DNA from: Tubiluchus corallicola
Lineage: Eukaryota; Priapulida; Priapulimorpha; Priapulimorphida; Tubiluchidae
DNA: 64,000 nucleotides
Assembly: GCA_030141605.1 (NCBI GenBank)
Contig: JAQGDQ010000782.1
Location: 32,099-96,098 of the forward strand
Direction: 5' to 3'
Part shown: positions 60,270-64,000 of the stretch, one piece after another
Numbering within the stretch: position 1 is the stretch's first letter
How the letters are laid out: every line of letters begins with the position of its first letter
The notes under the pieces: model-generated
The model's input: the letters and a program-made list of their open reading frames with translations, nothing else
Databases searched by the model: none
Told to the model about the DNA's origin: nothing
Made by a program: the position numbers and the translations under genes

Positions 60270-63005
60270 TTGATGACGATGATGATGATGATGAAGATGA
60301 CGATGATGACGATGATGATGATGATGGTCATGATCATGATTGTTAGCGCAAGTAAAGCTCGCGCAATTTGCATCTTTAGAAATTGTCGATGGCTTCAGCC
60401 TGGCGTCAATCCCTGACTCGGGAGTCGTGTATTCAAAAGATAATTAAATGCAATGCCTAAATAATAAAAATGGCGAACTCCATTTAAAGAAGATCACGAA
60501 GGTAGAGTAAGACGTCAGAAACAATTGTAACTTTGCCTTGATTTGCTCTGCTAGATGACCAGTAGAGTACAGAAACGTAGATACAGATATTTGCCAGAGA
60601 ATTGTTGAAGGAAGACAGGATGATTTCTCATATACTGCTCCATTTTGAAATCTGATAAAAAGTATACATTTTAACACAATTAATACTGCAAAAGCCTTTC
60701 TGATAATTAAATAATAGATTAAAATCTTAATTAACGGCAAACGAGCCCAACTATTGACGATATGGAAACGCATAGCACAAAAACAGGTGCTGTACCTCTT
60801 AGTTTAGATGTGTTAGTTTGTGACGAACTACACGCGTTCGACAGCTCACACGTGAGCACAGCGGTAAATTTGAAATTTGAATTTTTATCTTAAAACTTGC
60901 CTAGTTTTAGTACAACACATTGAAATCTTACAGTAGCACTGTACTTCAATTTTCGCTTTCACAAACACGCGCAACCCGCTCGTGAAATATTTTTGCTGTT
61001 GAAAGTCATGTTGGTTTGTGATATGTATAGTTTTTATCGACTTACACACTGCAATCCGCTTATGTTATTCAGAAAAATGAAGCTTGAATCTCAGCTGGCA
61101 GACATGTGGTGGAAAATTGCAAGCGCTGATCTTAATTTTTCAAAAGGCCGAGGAGTTAGGAATTCACTCACCTCAGCAGCCAGCAGTTTAGAGGTAAGAA
61201 CCTCTTTTCTTTTTTTAGTAACATTGCTCCCAGCAAGGTTGACGCTCGCACAGAGTGCAGGGCTTCACCAGAACAGAAATATTATGTGTTCAGATCCGGA
61301 AAACCGTTGTTGTGAACAATGTTATGTGTACAGATCCGGAAAATCATTGTTGTGAACAATGTAAGAAGTTGTCGCGAATTTGAAAACGGCACAGTGCATT
61401 TCAGCATCCTGTCATTCTGTCATCCTGTCATTTTAGCATCCTGTCATTCGTCATCCTGTCATTCTCTCATCCTGTCATCCTGTCATTCTGTCATCCTGTC
61501 ATCCTATCATTCTGTCATCCTGTCATTCTGTCATCCTGTCATCCTGTCATTCTGTCATCGTGTCACCCTGTCATCCTGTCATTCTGTCATCCTGTCATCC
61601 TGTCATGCTGTCAGCCTGTCATCCTGTCATGAACCAGGAAACGTTCTAGTTACTTTTTGTTTTCTCTTAAAGTGTGGAAATTTTTCAGCTATCAAACTGA
61701 AGGTTTTTTTGTATCTAAAGGAAGTTCACAAAAACATATTATTAGTATTTTGCTGGTCTTCATTGTAGTTCCCAGTTTGAGATAAATAGAAACAGAGAAC
61801 GAATGATTAAAACATCATGATACAATTACTTATTTACAACAATTGTACAATGTTAGACGACATGTTGAAATACAATAAATGTGTCATATTGAGTTACGAC
61901 TACGGCCAAATCACGTTGAAAACACTGGTTCTCGTCTGATCACCGAAGTTAAGCAATGTAGAGCCTGGTTAGTACTTGGATGGGTGACCGCCTAGGAATA
62001 CCAGGCGTTGTAGGCTTGCGGGATGCCCACACTGTATCTCAACACTAGGCGGAGGAGCTGCACAAGCAGCCAATGGCTAGAGGGCGGAGGAGGTCAAGTG
62101 ACCCAACGGCCATGTGTAGAGGAGTAAACCTTCCAAATCAGGAGTGGGGCCCCGAAGGCGGACCAGTGCAGCATACTCACTGACTCCGGCAGCTCCTGCA
62201 GCCAACCTGGTGCCAAACGTATCCCTCTGCTTTCCTTTGGACTACACCAGCGAGGAAGAGAGGGGGTTCCTATTGTCTGGGCAACTCAGGATCTCCATAC
62301 ACCTTCCCCAGGCGTGTGCCCTGGAGGCGTTCAAGGATCGCACTGCTCAGCCACAGTCGACACTGTAGCTCCATTAATGTGATCAATAAATGACTCTCTT
62401 GGTGCACACTCCATTGTTTTCCGAGACAGAAGGATGCCAACAACAACAACTGAGTTACAGTCATAACTGTTAGTACTAATTTCTCTATTTATCTATGCAC
62501 AGTTTTGTACTATATAAATCCCCTCTAAAACATATTATGGAAGCGCTTCCTCTTTCAGGACCTCTCGTTACTTGCTCCAAAACGCTGAGAGTCCGATCTC
62601 AGTGTCTCTTCACTGACACTTCTAACATGGACACCCCTGCATGTACAACACCTCTCATACGTCAAAATTTCCCCGGGTTCTTCCCTGTGGAATTCTTTAC
62701 CAAACCATTGTTACCGTGGTAACCGTAACCTTACCTGCTTTAAGAACGTTATCAAGTAGCTCCTGTCACTAGCAAGCTAGAAACCATTTTATTTGTCTGT
62801 ACCTTTATTAACTATTTTCCACACCTTTTTACCTCTATAAGAGGCGACCACCATCTTGTCTAGGTGAATGTGTAAAGAAATTCAGACGTCAGTGCAAAGA
62901 TTTTCATCTGCCAGCCGTTTTACTCAATTTCTACTTCGTGTCTTATTTCAGGGATTTCTTACGTCTGGAAGGAAACAGACTTTTGCCAAAACTGCCATGT
63001 ATAAG
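27996..63005 (+). CDS. Receptor-type guanylate cyclase (ANF-receptor/NPR-like), N-terminal 552 codons
   Basis: Eleven exons join into one 552-codon frame. Signal peptide (about 1-20), ANF-receptor-type ligand-binding ectodomain (about 28-420), membrane-proximal Cys segment (VPECGFMGNDPAC, about 450-463), one transmembrane helix (about 469-493), juxtamembrane WWKIASADL (about 507) and the opening of the kinase-homology domain (ending FAKTAMYK). Family knowledge: such receptors bind peptides or other ligands outside and make cGMP inside. Ectodomain hallmarks seen: ADMYCAEDIDAILGP, AGVWNIPIFTS, LTRLG, FEWYNVAIFYD, AKEAYQALLTL, GFHDALILY, VAGTVVINDNGDREFDF, IVWPGG. N-glycosylation sequons include NVS, NMT, NRT, NTS. 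The kinase-like and cyclase domains should lie to the right of the window. Which subgroup (natriuretic-peptide-like, speract-like, other) cannot be told here. Confidence 0.92.
28310..30715. mobile_element. LINE-derived region at the start of cyclase intron 1
   Basis: 28560-28720 looks like a LINE 3' end (AATAAA then TA repeats). On the minus strand 28977-29100 reads FKILCITYKILHGLAP then AYLTDLLIRSN, the reverse-transcriptase C-terminal lvYk.l.glaP.YL.dLl motif. 29590-29710 is a second diverged copy. 30540-30620 is another 3' tail ending in (AAT)n to 30715. Confidence 0.65.
30716..31234. repeat. Family C fragment and TTCGCGG-containing segment
   Basis: 30716-30765 matches family C (GCGTATAAATACAC). 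CTACTTCGCGG occurs at 30828 and 31216 in the same direction. Classification is uncertain. Confidence 0.4.
31235..31760. repeat. Family A copy
   Basis: From TACTACCCCATTTTTAAATC to GTGTGGTGATAATTCTTTCA and beyond. Aligns with 26200-26790. Confidence 0.7.
32085..32835. repeat. 9-bp minisatellite (ATTCCATGT/ATTCCTTGT), about 750 bp
   Basis: Because 9 is a multiple of 3, all plus frames stay open and give Ile-Pro-Cys or Tyr-Ser-Met repeat ORFs. These are not genes. Confidence 0.97.
32911..33290. repeat. Duplicated segment D, copy 1 (empty SINE site)
   Basis: Near-identical over most of its length to 61645-61897 plus 62466-62545. At TTGAGTTACATTC (about 33154-33166) it lacks the SINE that splits the other copy. 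Confidence 0.9.
33615..33740. repeat. Family C copy
   Basis: TTTTGCGTATAAATACACTT followed by CACGAACATCCTACACAGT and CGCGAAGCCAGTAGCA, shared with 16085-16215. Confidence 0.6.
33890..34360. repeat. Family A copy, reverse orientation
   Basis: Complement of 26160-26620, ending CATTCTGTCTTCCTTTAA. Confidence 0.75.
34788..35765 (-). mobile_element. Deleted pogo-like transposon (978 bp)
   Basis: Inverted termini (C)CCGTAAAACGGGGTGAGTT flanked by TA on each side (34786-34787, 35766-35767), the Tc1/mariner/pogo target. Inside, the minus strand (35545-35054) carries a transposase N-terminal part: YQNYTPEALEAALHAVKNTN (psq-type helix-turn-helix), GRP, AAEWGFPM, and NTPGIDFVKSFAGRNN (CENP-B-type DNA-binding domain). 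The catalytic DDE domain is missing. A pair of compensating frameshifts lies near GRPEVSQ. GTGAGTTCGCCAC recurs inside both termini. Confidence 0.88.
35823..36175. mobile_element. MITE family M, copy 2 (left end truncated, reverse orientation)
   Basis: Matches 52500-52842. It lacks the first terminal repeat and ends AAACTCTGAAAAGTCTT. Confidence 0.8.
36613..37430. repeat. 136-bp tandem repeat, 6 copies, of transposase coding DNA
   Basis: CATAGCCTCATCAATGGTGG begins at 36613, 36749, 36885, 37021, 37157 and 37293, an exact 136-bp period. 136 is not a multiple of 3, so the array does not keep one frame. Confidence 0.97.
37658..38002 (-). mobile_element. 5S-rRNA-derived SINE, copy 1 (345 bp)
   Basis: The minus strand starts with a 5S-like head (38002-37881), followed by a body and 3' end GAAGGATGCCAACAA. 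Flanked by direct duplication AACCTGT (37651-37657 and 38003-38009). The duplicated bases belong to the mariner terminus, so the SINE landed in that element. Confidence 0.9.
38131..38249 (+). CDS. Guanylate cyclase receptor exon 2
   Basis: Acceptor TTCTTAG, donor GTAAGT. Encodes YSWKGKSYGSCDPNPAG and ADMYCAEDIDAILG. It bridges the first beta-strand region to the GP..C motif. A 9.9-kb intron precedes it. Confidence 0.9.
38330..38612. repeat. (ACA)n/(ACG)n microsatellite just after exon 2
   Basis: Triplet-rich tract starting about 80 bp after the exon 2 donor. A C16 run follows at about 38680. Confidence 0.95.
38880..39610. repeat. Family B copy 2 (reverse of 8940-9560)
   Basis: Contains CAGGGTGCGCCACCCACTAG and CAATAAGATTAC-type complement blocks. 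An 80-codon ORF at 39371-39613 lies within it and also matches 49300-49470 in reverse, so it is repeat DNA. Confidence 0.6.
40250..40935. repeat. 27-bp tandem repeat, about 25 copies
   Basis: Unit TGTTCTATACTGAAGTCTGT plus TTTGTAT. The period is a multiple of 3, so frames stay open (240-codon ORF) without being a gene. Confidence 0.97.
41287..41658 (+). CDS. Guanylate cyclase receptor exon 3: ligand-binding lobe
   Basis: Acceptor TTCCAG, donor GTAAGC. Encodes GPVCSSVMEVCGRMAG, WNIPIFTSVGTR, PTLTRLGYHVSN, VLQYFEWYNVAIFYDK. The most conserved ectodomain exon. Phase 1 both ends. Confidence 0.95.
41790..42260. repeat. Duplication of about 185 bp with TTAA(G/A)TGAAA motifs (intron 3)
   Basis: AAATGAAACCAAGCATTTTTAG occurs at about 41853 and 42053, each followed by the same 130 bp. 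Related TTAAGCGAAA motifs recur at 47905-48150. Confidence 0.8.
42978..43364. mobile_element. MITE family M, copy 3, next to exon 4
   Basis: Inverted termini AGCCTTTTCACAGTTTC and GAACTGTGAAAAGGCT. It ends 41 bp before exon 4 of the cyclase gene. Confidence 0.87.
43406..43584 (+). CDS. Guanylate cyclase receptor exon 4
   Basis: Acceptor TTTCAG, donor GTAAGA. Encodes FFIVSWEVEELRELVITAHA, then NMTQSGKYIFLTLELL. Ends in phase 0 at Gln. The donor is the first of three tandem copies (see 43544-43770), and only the first keeps the frame to exon 5. Confidence 0.88.
43544..43775 (+). repeat. 77-bp tandem triplication of the exon 4 end and its splice donor
   Basis: GTAATCAG|GTAAGAAAGAGT occurs at 43584, 43661 and 43738, each preceded by GGACCCAATGGACACA. 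Copies 2 and 3 sit in the intron. Confidence 0.95.
44130..45326. repeat. 63-bp satellite, about 19 copies
   Basis: Unit GCTTGAGGGACCCTAGGCCG, CAGCCTATACTAACCTATAG, GGTAATCCAGGCCTGCTCCC, AAA. Multiple-of-3 period again keeps frames open. Confidence 0.97.
45327..46345 (-). mobile_element. LINE 3' part, CR1-like, with a 253-codon ORF fragment
   Basis: The minus-strand ORF (46333-45572) has VLAKLRSGTLPLELEHGRF, RLCKICCCGDVEDESHFMFV and CTHYRLEREEFF. This is the C-terminal C.lC....vEDE.HFlf.C..Y...R motif of metazoan non-LTR retrotransposons. The catalytic RT domain is not in the window. The 3' end (TTGATT-rich on plus) abuts the 63-bp satellite. Confidence 0.85.
46360..46408. mobile_element. Orphan mariner-type terminus
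   Basis: GTAAAGAGTATGGTGACTTA then TGGGACACCCTGTA resembles the mariner end at 36411. It lies 17 bp before the exon 5 acceptor region. Confidence 0.5.
46425..46562 (+). CDS. Guanylate cyclase receptor exon 5
   Basis: Acceptor CTTTAG, donor GTATAA. Encodes IAKEAYQALLTLRLAEP, then YIEFRDECERRSLEYG. The AKEAYQALL motif is typical of the family. 138 nt, phase 0 both ends, so skipping it alone would not shift the frame. Confidence 0.88.
46640..47040. repeat. (ATC)n microsatellite filling intron 5
   Basis: Imperfect CAT/ATC triplets between exons 5 and 6, ending about 45 bp before exon 6. Confidence 0.95.
47085..47220 (+). CDS. Guanylate cyclase receptor exon 6
   Basis: Acceptor TTCTAG, donor GTTAAA (non-consensus at +3 to +6). 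Encodes VATVGFHDALILYFIGLNRT, then GLAMRNYMWNTSFEG. Follows a 400-bp ATC microsatellite within 60 bp. Confidence 0.9.
47221..48241. repeat. Intron 6: short duplication, otherwise plain
   Basis: GACATCAGAAATTCCATAGG occurs twice (about 47971 and 48105) within a 115-bp duplication at 47905-48150. Nothing else is recognised. Confidence 0.6.
48242..48336 (+). CDS. Guanylate cyclase receptor exon 7
   Basis: Acceptor GTGTAG, donor GTACGT. Encodes GVAGTVVINDNGDREFDFEV and MTDQHAGTFE. The G.V.ID.NGDR motif is a family landmark. Followed by a 9.7-kb intron. Confidence 0.92.
48492..48951 (+). mobile_element. Deleted pogo-like transposon (460 bp) with transposase C-terminus
   Basis: Inverted termini CCGTATTTTCCCGTGTATAA and TTATACACGGGAAAATACGG, TA outside (48490-48491, 48952-48953). 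The inner ORF 48627-48854 reads KAWNGVKPEVIIKSFKKCGI, DGTEDNAIFE and an acidic tail ending DFYDE, as in the end of pogo/Tigger transposases. DNA-binding and catalytic parts are gone. Distinct family from 34788-35765. Confidence 0.88.
48955..49520. repeat. Family B copy 3
   Basis: Complement of the 51440-51720 segment (e.g. CCAGTGTGCACCACCGATTC at about 49070). Confidence 0.7.
49612..49935. repeat. (TTCTA)n pentanucleotide tract
   Basis: About 60 units with TTCCG/TTCTG variants. Confidence 0.97.
50180..50432. repeat. 28-bp tandem repeat, about 9 copies
   Basis: Unit ACTGTATCTATGACACAAAC followed by ACATTTAC, with ACGTTTAC variants alternating. Confidence 0.95.
51195..51770. repeat. Family B copy 4
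   Basis: GTGAATCGGTGGTGCACACT at about 51509 is the reverse complement of the copy 3 block. Confidence 0.7.
51880..52340 (-). mobile_element. LINE remnant, paralogue of 57290-57830
   Basis: Minus strand reads IKRRRLR, stop, IGHMLRLPDNIPVKTALQQA: the RRLRw.GH..RlP motif with a TGG-to-TAG stop. CACGTCCAGGGACATGATTC is shared with 57318. Confidence 0.75.
52460..52842. mobile_element. MITE family M, copy 4 (reverse orientation)
   Basis: AGCCTTTTCACAGTT on the left and AACTATGAAAAGGCT on the right, with interior CTGCGCATGCGCA. Confidence 0.85.
53318..54000. mobile_element. hAT-type MITE, copy 3 (reverse, rearranged)
   Basis: Starts CAGTGGCGGCTCGTGTACAG. The interior matches 14700-15130 in reverse, with an internal partial duplication (TCAATAATATTCAAT at 53377 and 53530). 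The far terminus is lost. Confidence 0.7.
54020..54625. repeat. 121-bp tandem repeat, 5 copies
   Basis: CTACTGGCTGACACAGGCC at 54025, 54145, 54266, (54387) and 54508. Each has ACGTGTCACAAACATGAATT. Confidence 0.95.
55209..55700. mobile_element. hAT-type MITE, copy 4
   Basis: CAGTGGCGGCCCGTAATCAA on the left. The body matches 14650-15110. The right terminal repeat is missing. Confidence 0.7.
55775..56925. repeat. 19-bp satellite, about 60 units
   Basis: Alternates TCGTCAATCAATCATCAAT and TCGTCAATCATATCATATT units. The long Ser-Ile-Asn-His ORFs are artefacts. Confidence 0.95.
57290..57830 (-). mobile_element. LINE C-terminal fragment
   Basis: The minus ORF 57825-57547 reads FSALAETVFLYNSEPWTLKA, IDAFQRRNYRNILGIRWPKK and WTRKIKRRRLR: the Y.sEtWtl....... 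f..r..r.ilgi.w motif after the RT domain. Broken by a stop after RRRLR. Confidence 0.85.
58038..58179 (+). CDS. Guanylate cyclase receptor exon 8: membrane-proximal cysteine segment
   Basis: Acceptor TTGAAG, donor GTGGGT. Encodes VVMNFWANERILKP, VKIVWPGGITGPVPD, PECGFMGNDPACED. Matches the I.WpGG..gP..D.PeCGF...p.C block of natriuretic peptide receptors. Confidence 0.92.
58180..59389. other. Intron 8: no recognised element
   Basis: AT-rich intron. Short ORFs here (e.g. 58297-58572 minus) match nothing I recognise. Confidence 0.45.
59390..59471 (+). CDS. Guanylate cyclase receptor exon 9: transmembrane helix
   Basis: Acceptor TTGCAG, donor GTATGA. Encodes LLPPWSVAVITTLSVVIVC then AVCLFIY. 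About 23 hydrophobic residues followed by Arg/Lys in the next exon, consistent with the single-pass helix and cytosolic stop-transfer. Confidence 0.92.
59515..60345. repeat. (GGT)n/(GAT)n microsatellite, about 830 bp, 45 bp after the transmembrane exon
   Basis: The first 500 bp are mostly GGT/GAT with G-rich RNA-like strand. The rest is GAT with GAA. Poly-Val, poly-Met and poly-His ORFs are artefacts. Confidence 0.97.
60605..61020. repeat. Family A, rearranged: forward 60605-60762 joined to reverse 60763-61015
   Basis: The first part matches 26165-26330 directly. The second matches 33940-34190, i.e. the reverse orientation. Confidence 0.7.
61073..61193 (+). CDS. Guanylate cyclase receptor exon 10: juxtamembrane region
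   Basis: Acceptor TTCAG, donor GTAAGA. Encodes RKMKLESQLADMWWKIASAD, then a Ser-rich stretch. Matches the LE.EL...WrvrweD juxtamembrane element. Confidence 0.9.
61405..61632. repeat. (TCATCCTG)n/(TCATTCTG)n octamer array
   Basis: About 28 units in intron 10. Confidence 0.95.
61898..62017 (+). ncRNA. 5S rRNA-like head of the SINE
   Basis: Contains CTCGTCTGATCACCGAAGTT, AAGCAATGTAGAGCC (box A region) and TTAGTACTTGGATGGGTGAC (box C region), in 5S spacing. Differences such as AATGTAGAGCCTGG from usual 5S suggest a SINE head, not a working 5S gene. Confidence 0.85.
61898..62450 (+). mobile_element. 5S-rRNA-derived SINE, copy 2 (553 bp)
   Basis: Begins with a full-length 5S-like head (61898-62017, 120 nt). 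A long body and a 3' end AAGGATGCCAACAACAACAAC follow. Direct duplication TGAGTTAC flanks it (61890-61897, 62451-62458). The head and 3' end match the copy at 37658-38002, which has a shorter body. Confidence 0.93.
62952..63005 (+). CDS. Guanylate cyclase receptor exon 11: start of kinase-homology domain
   Basis: Acceptor TTTCAG, donor GTACTG. 18 codons: GFLTSGRKQTFAKTAMYK. Resembles the first strands of the kinase-homology domain (F...alYkG). The gene continues past 64000; 63006-64000 has no further exon I can support. Confidence 0.78.
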
Positions 63006-63119
63006 GTACTGTTATGATCAATACATTTTGTTTTGTTCTTAAACTTGTGCTTTAGCAAATTTATTGAAAAGTGTCTCAAAACAATCTAACTGCATTGATA
63101 TTACGTTGTGTTTTATTAT

Positions 63120-63430
63120 GTTTTGTGCAGTGCTTTGGTGTGCAGTGCAGTGCAACACAGTGTAATGCAGTGTTTGATGTGTTGTGTACGTCTAGTCTGT
63201 GTTACTTTGTGCTGTACTGTGTTGTGTTGTGCTGTGCTGTGCTGTGTTGTGCTGTGCTATTCACGCATATGCTGTGTTATTTTGTGCTGTACTGTGTTGT
63301 GCTGTACAGTGCTGTGCTGTGCTATTCACGCATATGCTGTGTTATTTTGTGCTGTACAGTGCTGTACTGTGCAGTGCTGTGCTGTGCTGTGCTATGCACG
63401 TATATGCAGTGCTATTTTGTGCTGTGCGTC
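63120..63430. repeat. (TGTGC)n degenerate repeat
   Basis: GCTGTGCTGT-type units with two longer copies of CTATTCACGCATATGCTGTG (63258 and 63322). Confidence 0.93.
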
Positions 63431-63821
63431 GGGCTTCCTAAATTAATTTCATTTCTCTTTCAACTTTTTTGTTTTGTTAATGTATAATATATGTAATACA
63501 ATACATATCTTTCTCGATTGTCAAGTGATGCGCATTGTCGTCCATTATGTATATTTTGATAAGCAGTTGTGTAATGTATAATGTATTATGTACGTATAAA
63601 TGATGTAATGTATACAGCTTACATGTATTTTGACAAGCAGCGTATAATGTAAAATATATGTGTTATACATATATAACTCAATACTGGGTTTCAACTTGTA
63701 CAGAACTGGTATAGAGAATAATGCTACTCTAGAAGATGTATTTAGAAATTTTCATGTATCTTTTTAAATTAATTGCTTTGTCTTCTTGTATGTAATTAAT
63801 ATCCGTGCTTGTATGTTATTG

Positions 63822-64000
<179 letters not shown>

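Larger units (their letters stand above)
61645..62545. repeat. Duplicated segment D, copy 2, split by a SINE
   Basis: 61645-61897 and 62466-62545 together match 32911-33220. The SINE 61898-62450 sits between them. Confidence 0.88.

Noticed and set aside
59462-60373. 303-codon Ile/His/Thr ORF on the minus strand and poly-Gly/Val ORFs on plus
   Set aside because: Triplet microsatellite translated in different frames.
61898-62017. Functional 5S rRNA gene
   Set aside because: Attached SINE body, target duplication and a second copy with the same 3' end show it is a retroposon head.

Overview
This is animal genomic DNA. It is AT-rich, with small exons, canonical GT/AG introns up to about 10 kb, and dense microsatellites and transposon debris. 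I place it in an invertebrate from gene content (a Skeletor-type DM13/DM13/DOMON protein and an ANF-receptor-type guanylate cyclase) and repeat content. The phylum cannot be fixed from sequence alone. Exon boundaries below were derived by hand from protein-family similarity, splice sites and reading-frame continuity. Both gene models join without a frame break.

Layout: two divergent genes fill the window. On the minus strand, 24398 to 155, 13 exons (1,629 coding nt, 543 codons) encode the N-terminal part of a secreted Skeletor-like protein: signal peptide, two DM13 domains, a DOMON domain and the start of the Skeletor C-terminal region. It runs off the left edge. On the plus strand, 27996 to 63005, 11 exons (1,656 nt, 552 codons) encode a receptor guanylate cyclase: signal peptide, ligand-binding ectodomain, one transmembrane helix, the juxtamembrane region and the first residues of the kinase-homology domain. 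The kinase-like and cyclase domains lie beyond the right edge. The 3.6 kb between the two start codons holds a LINE remnant, a minisatellite, a dispersed repeat, and a six-copy 124-bp array that ends about 140 bp upstream of a TATA box for the cyclase gene.

The introns hold most of the unusual material: two 5S-rRNA-derived SINEs with target-site duplications (one with a matching empty site elsewhere in the window); a mariner-like element whose transposase C-terminus is tandemly repeated six times; two different deleted pogo-like elements; two solo LTRs; several MITE families; LINE 3' fragments; and about twenty tandem arrays. A 160-codon unspliced ORF of unclear origin lies inside the largest Skeletor-like intron.

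The observations most worth testing are: (1) inverted-repeat arms flanking Skeletor exons 11-12, whose joint skipping keeps the frame; (2) a 77-bp tandem triplication of the cyclase exon-4 splice donor; (3) the satellite next to the cyclase promoter; (4) the 5S SINEs with their empty site. No CRISPR array, operon or other prokaryotic feature is present, and I found no evidence for a wholly new biological system.
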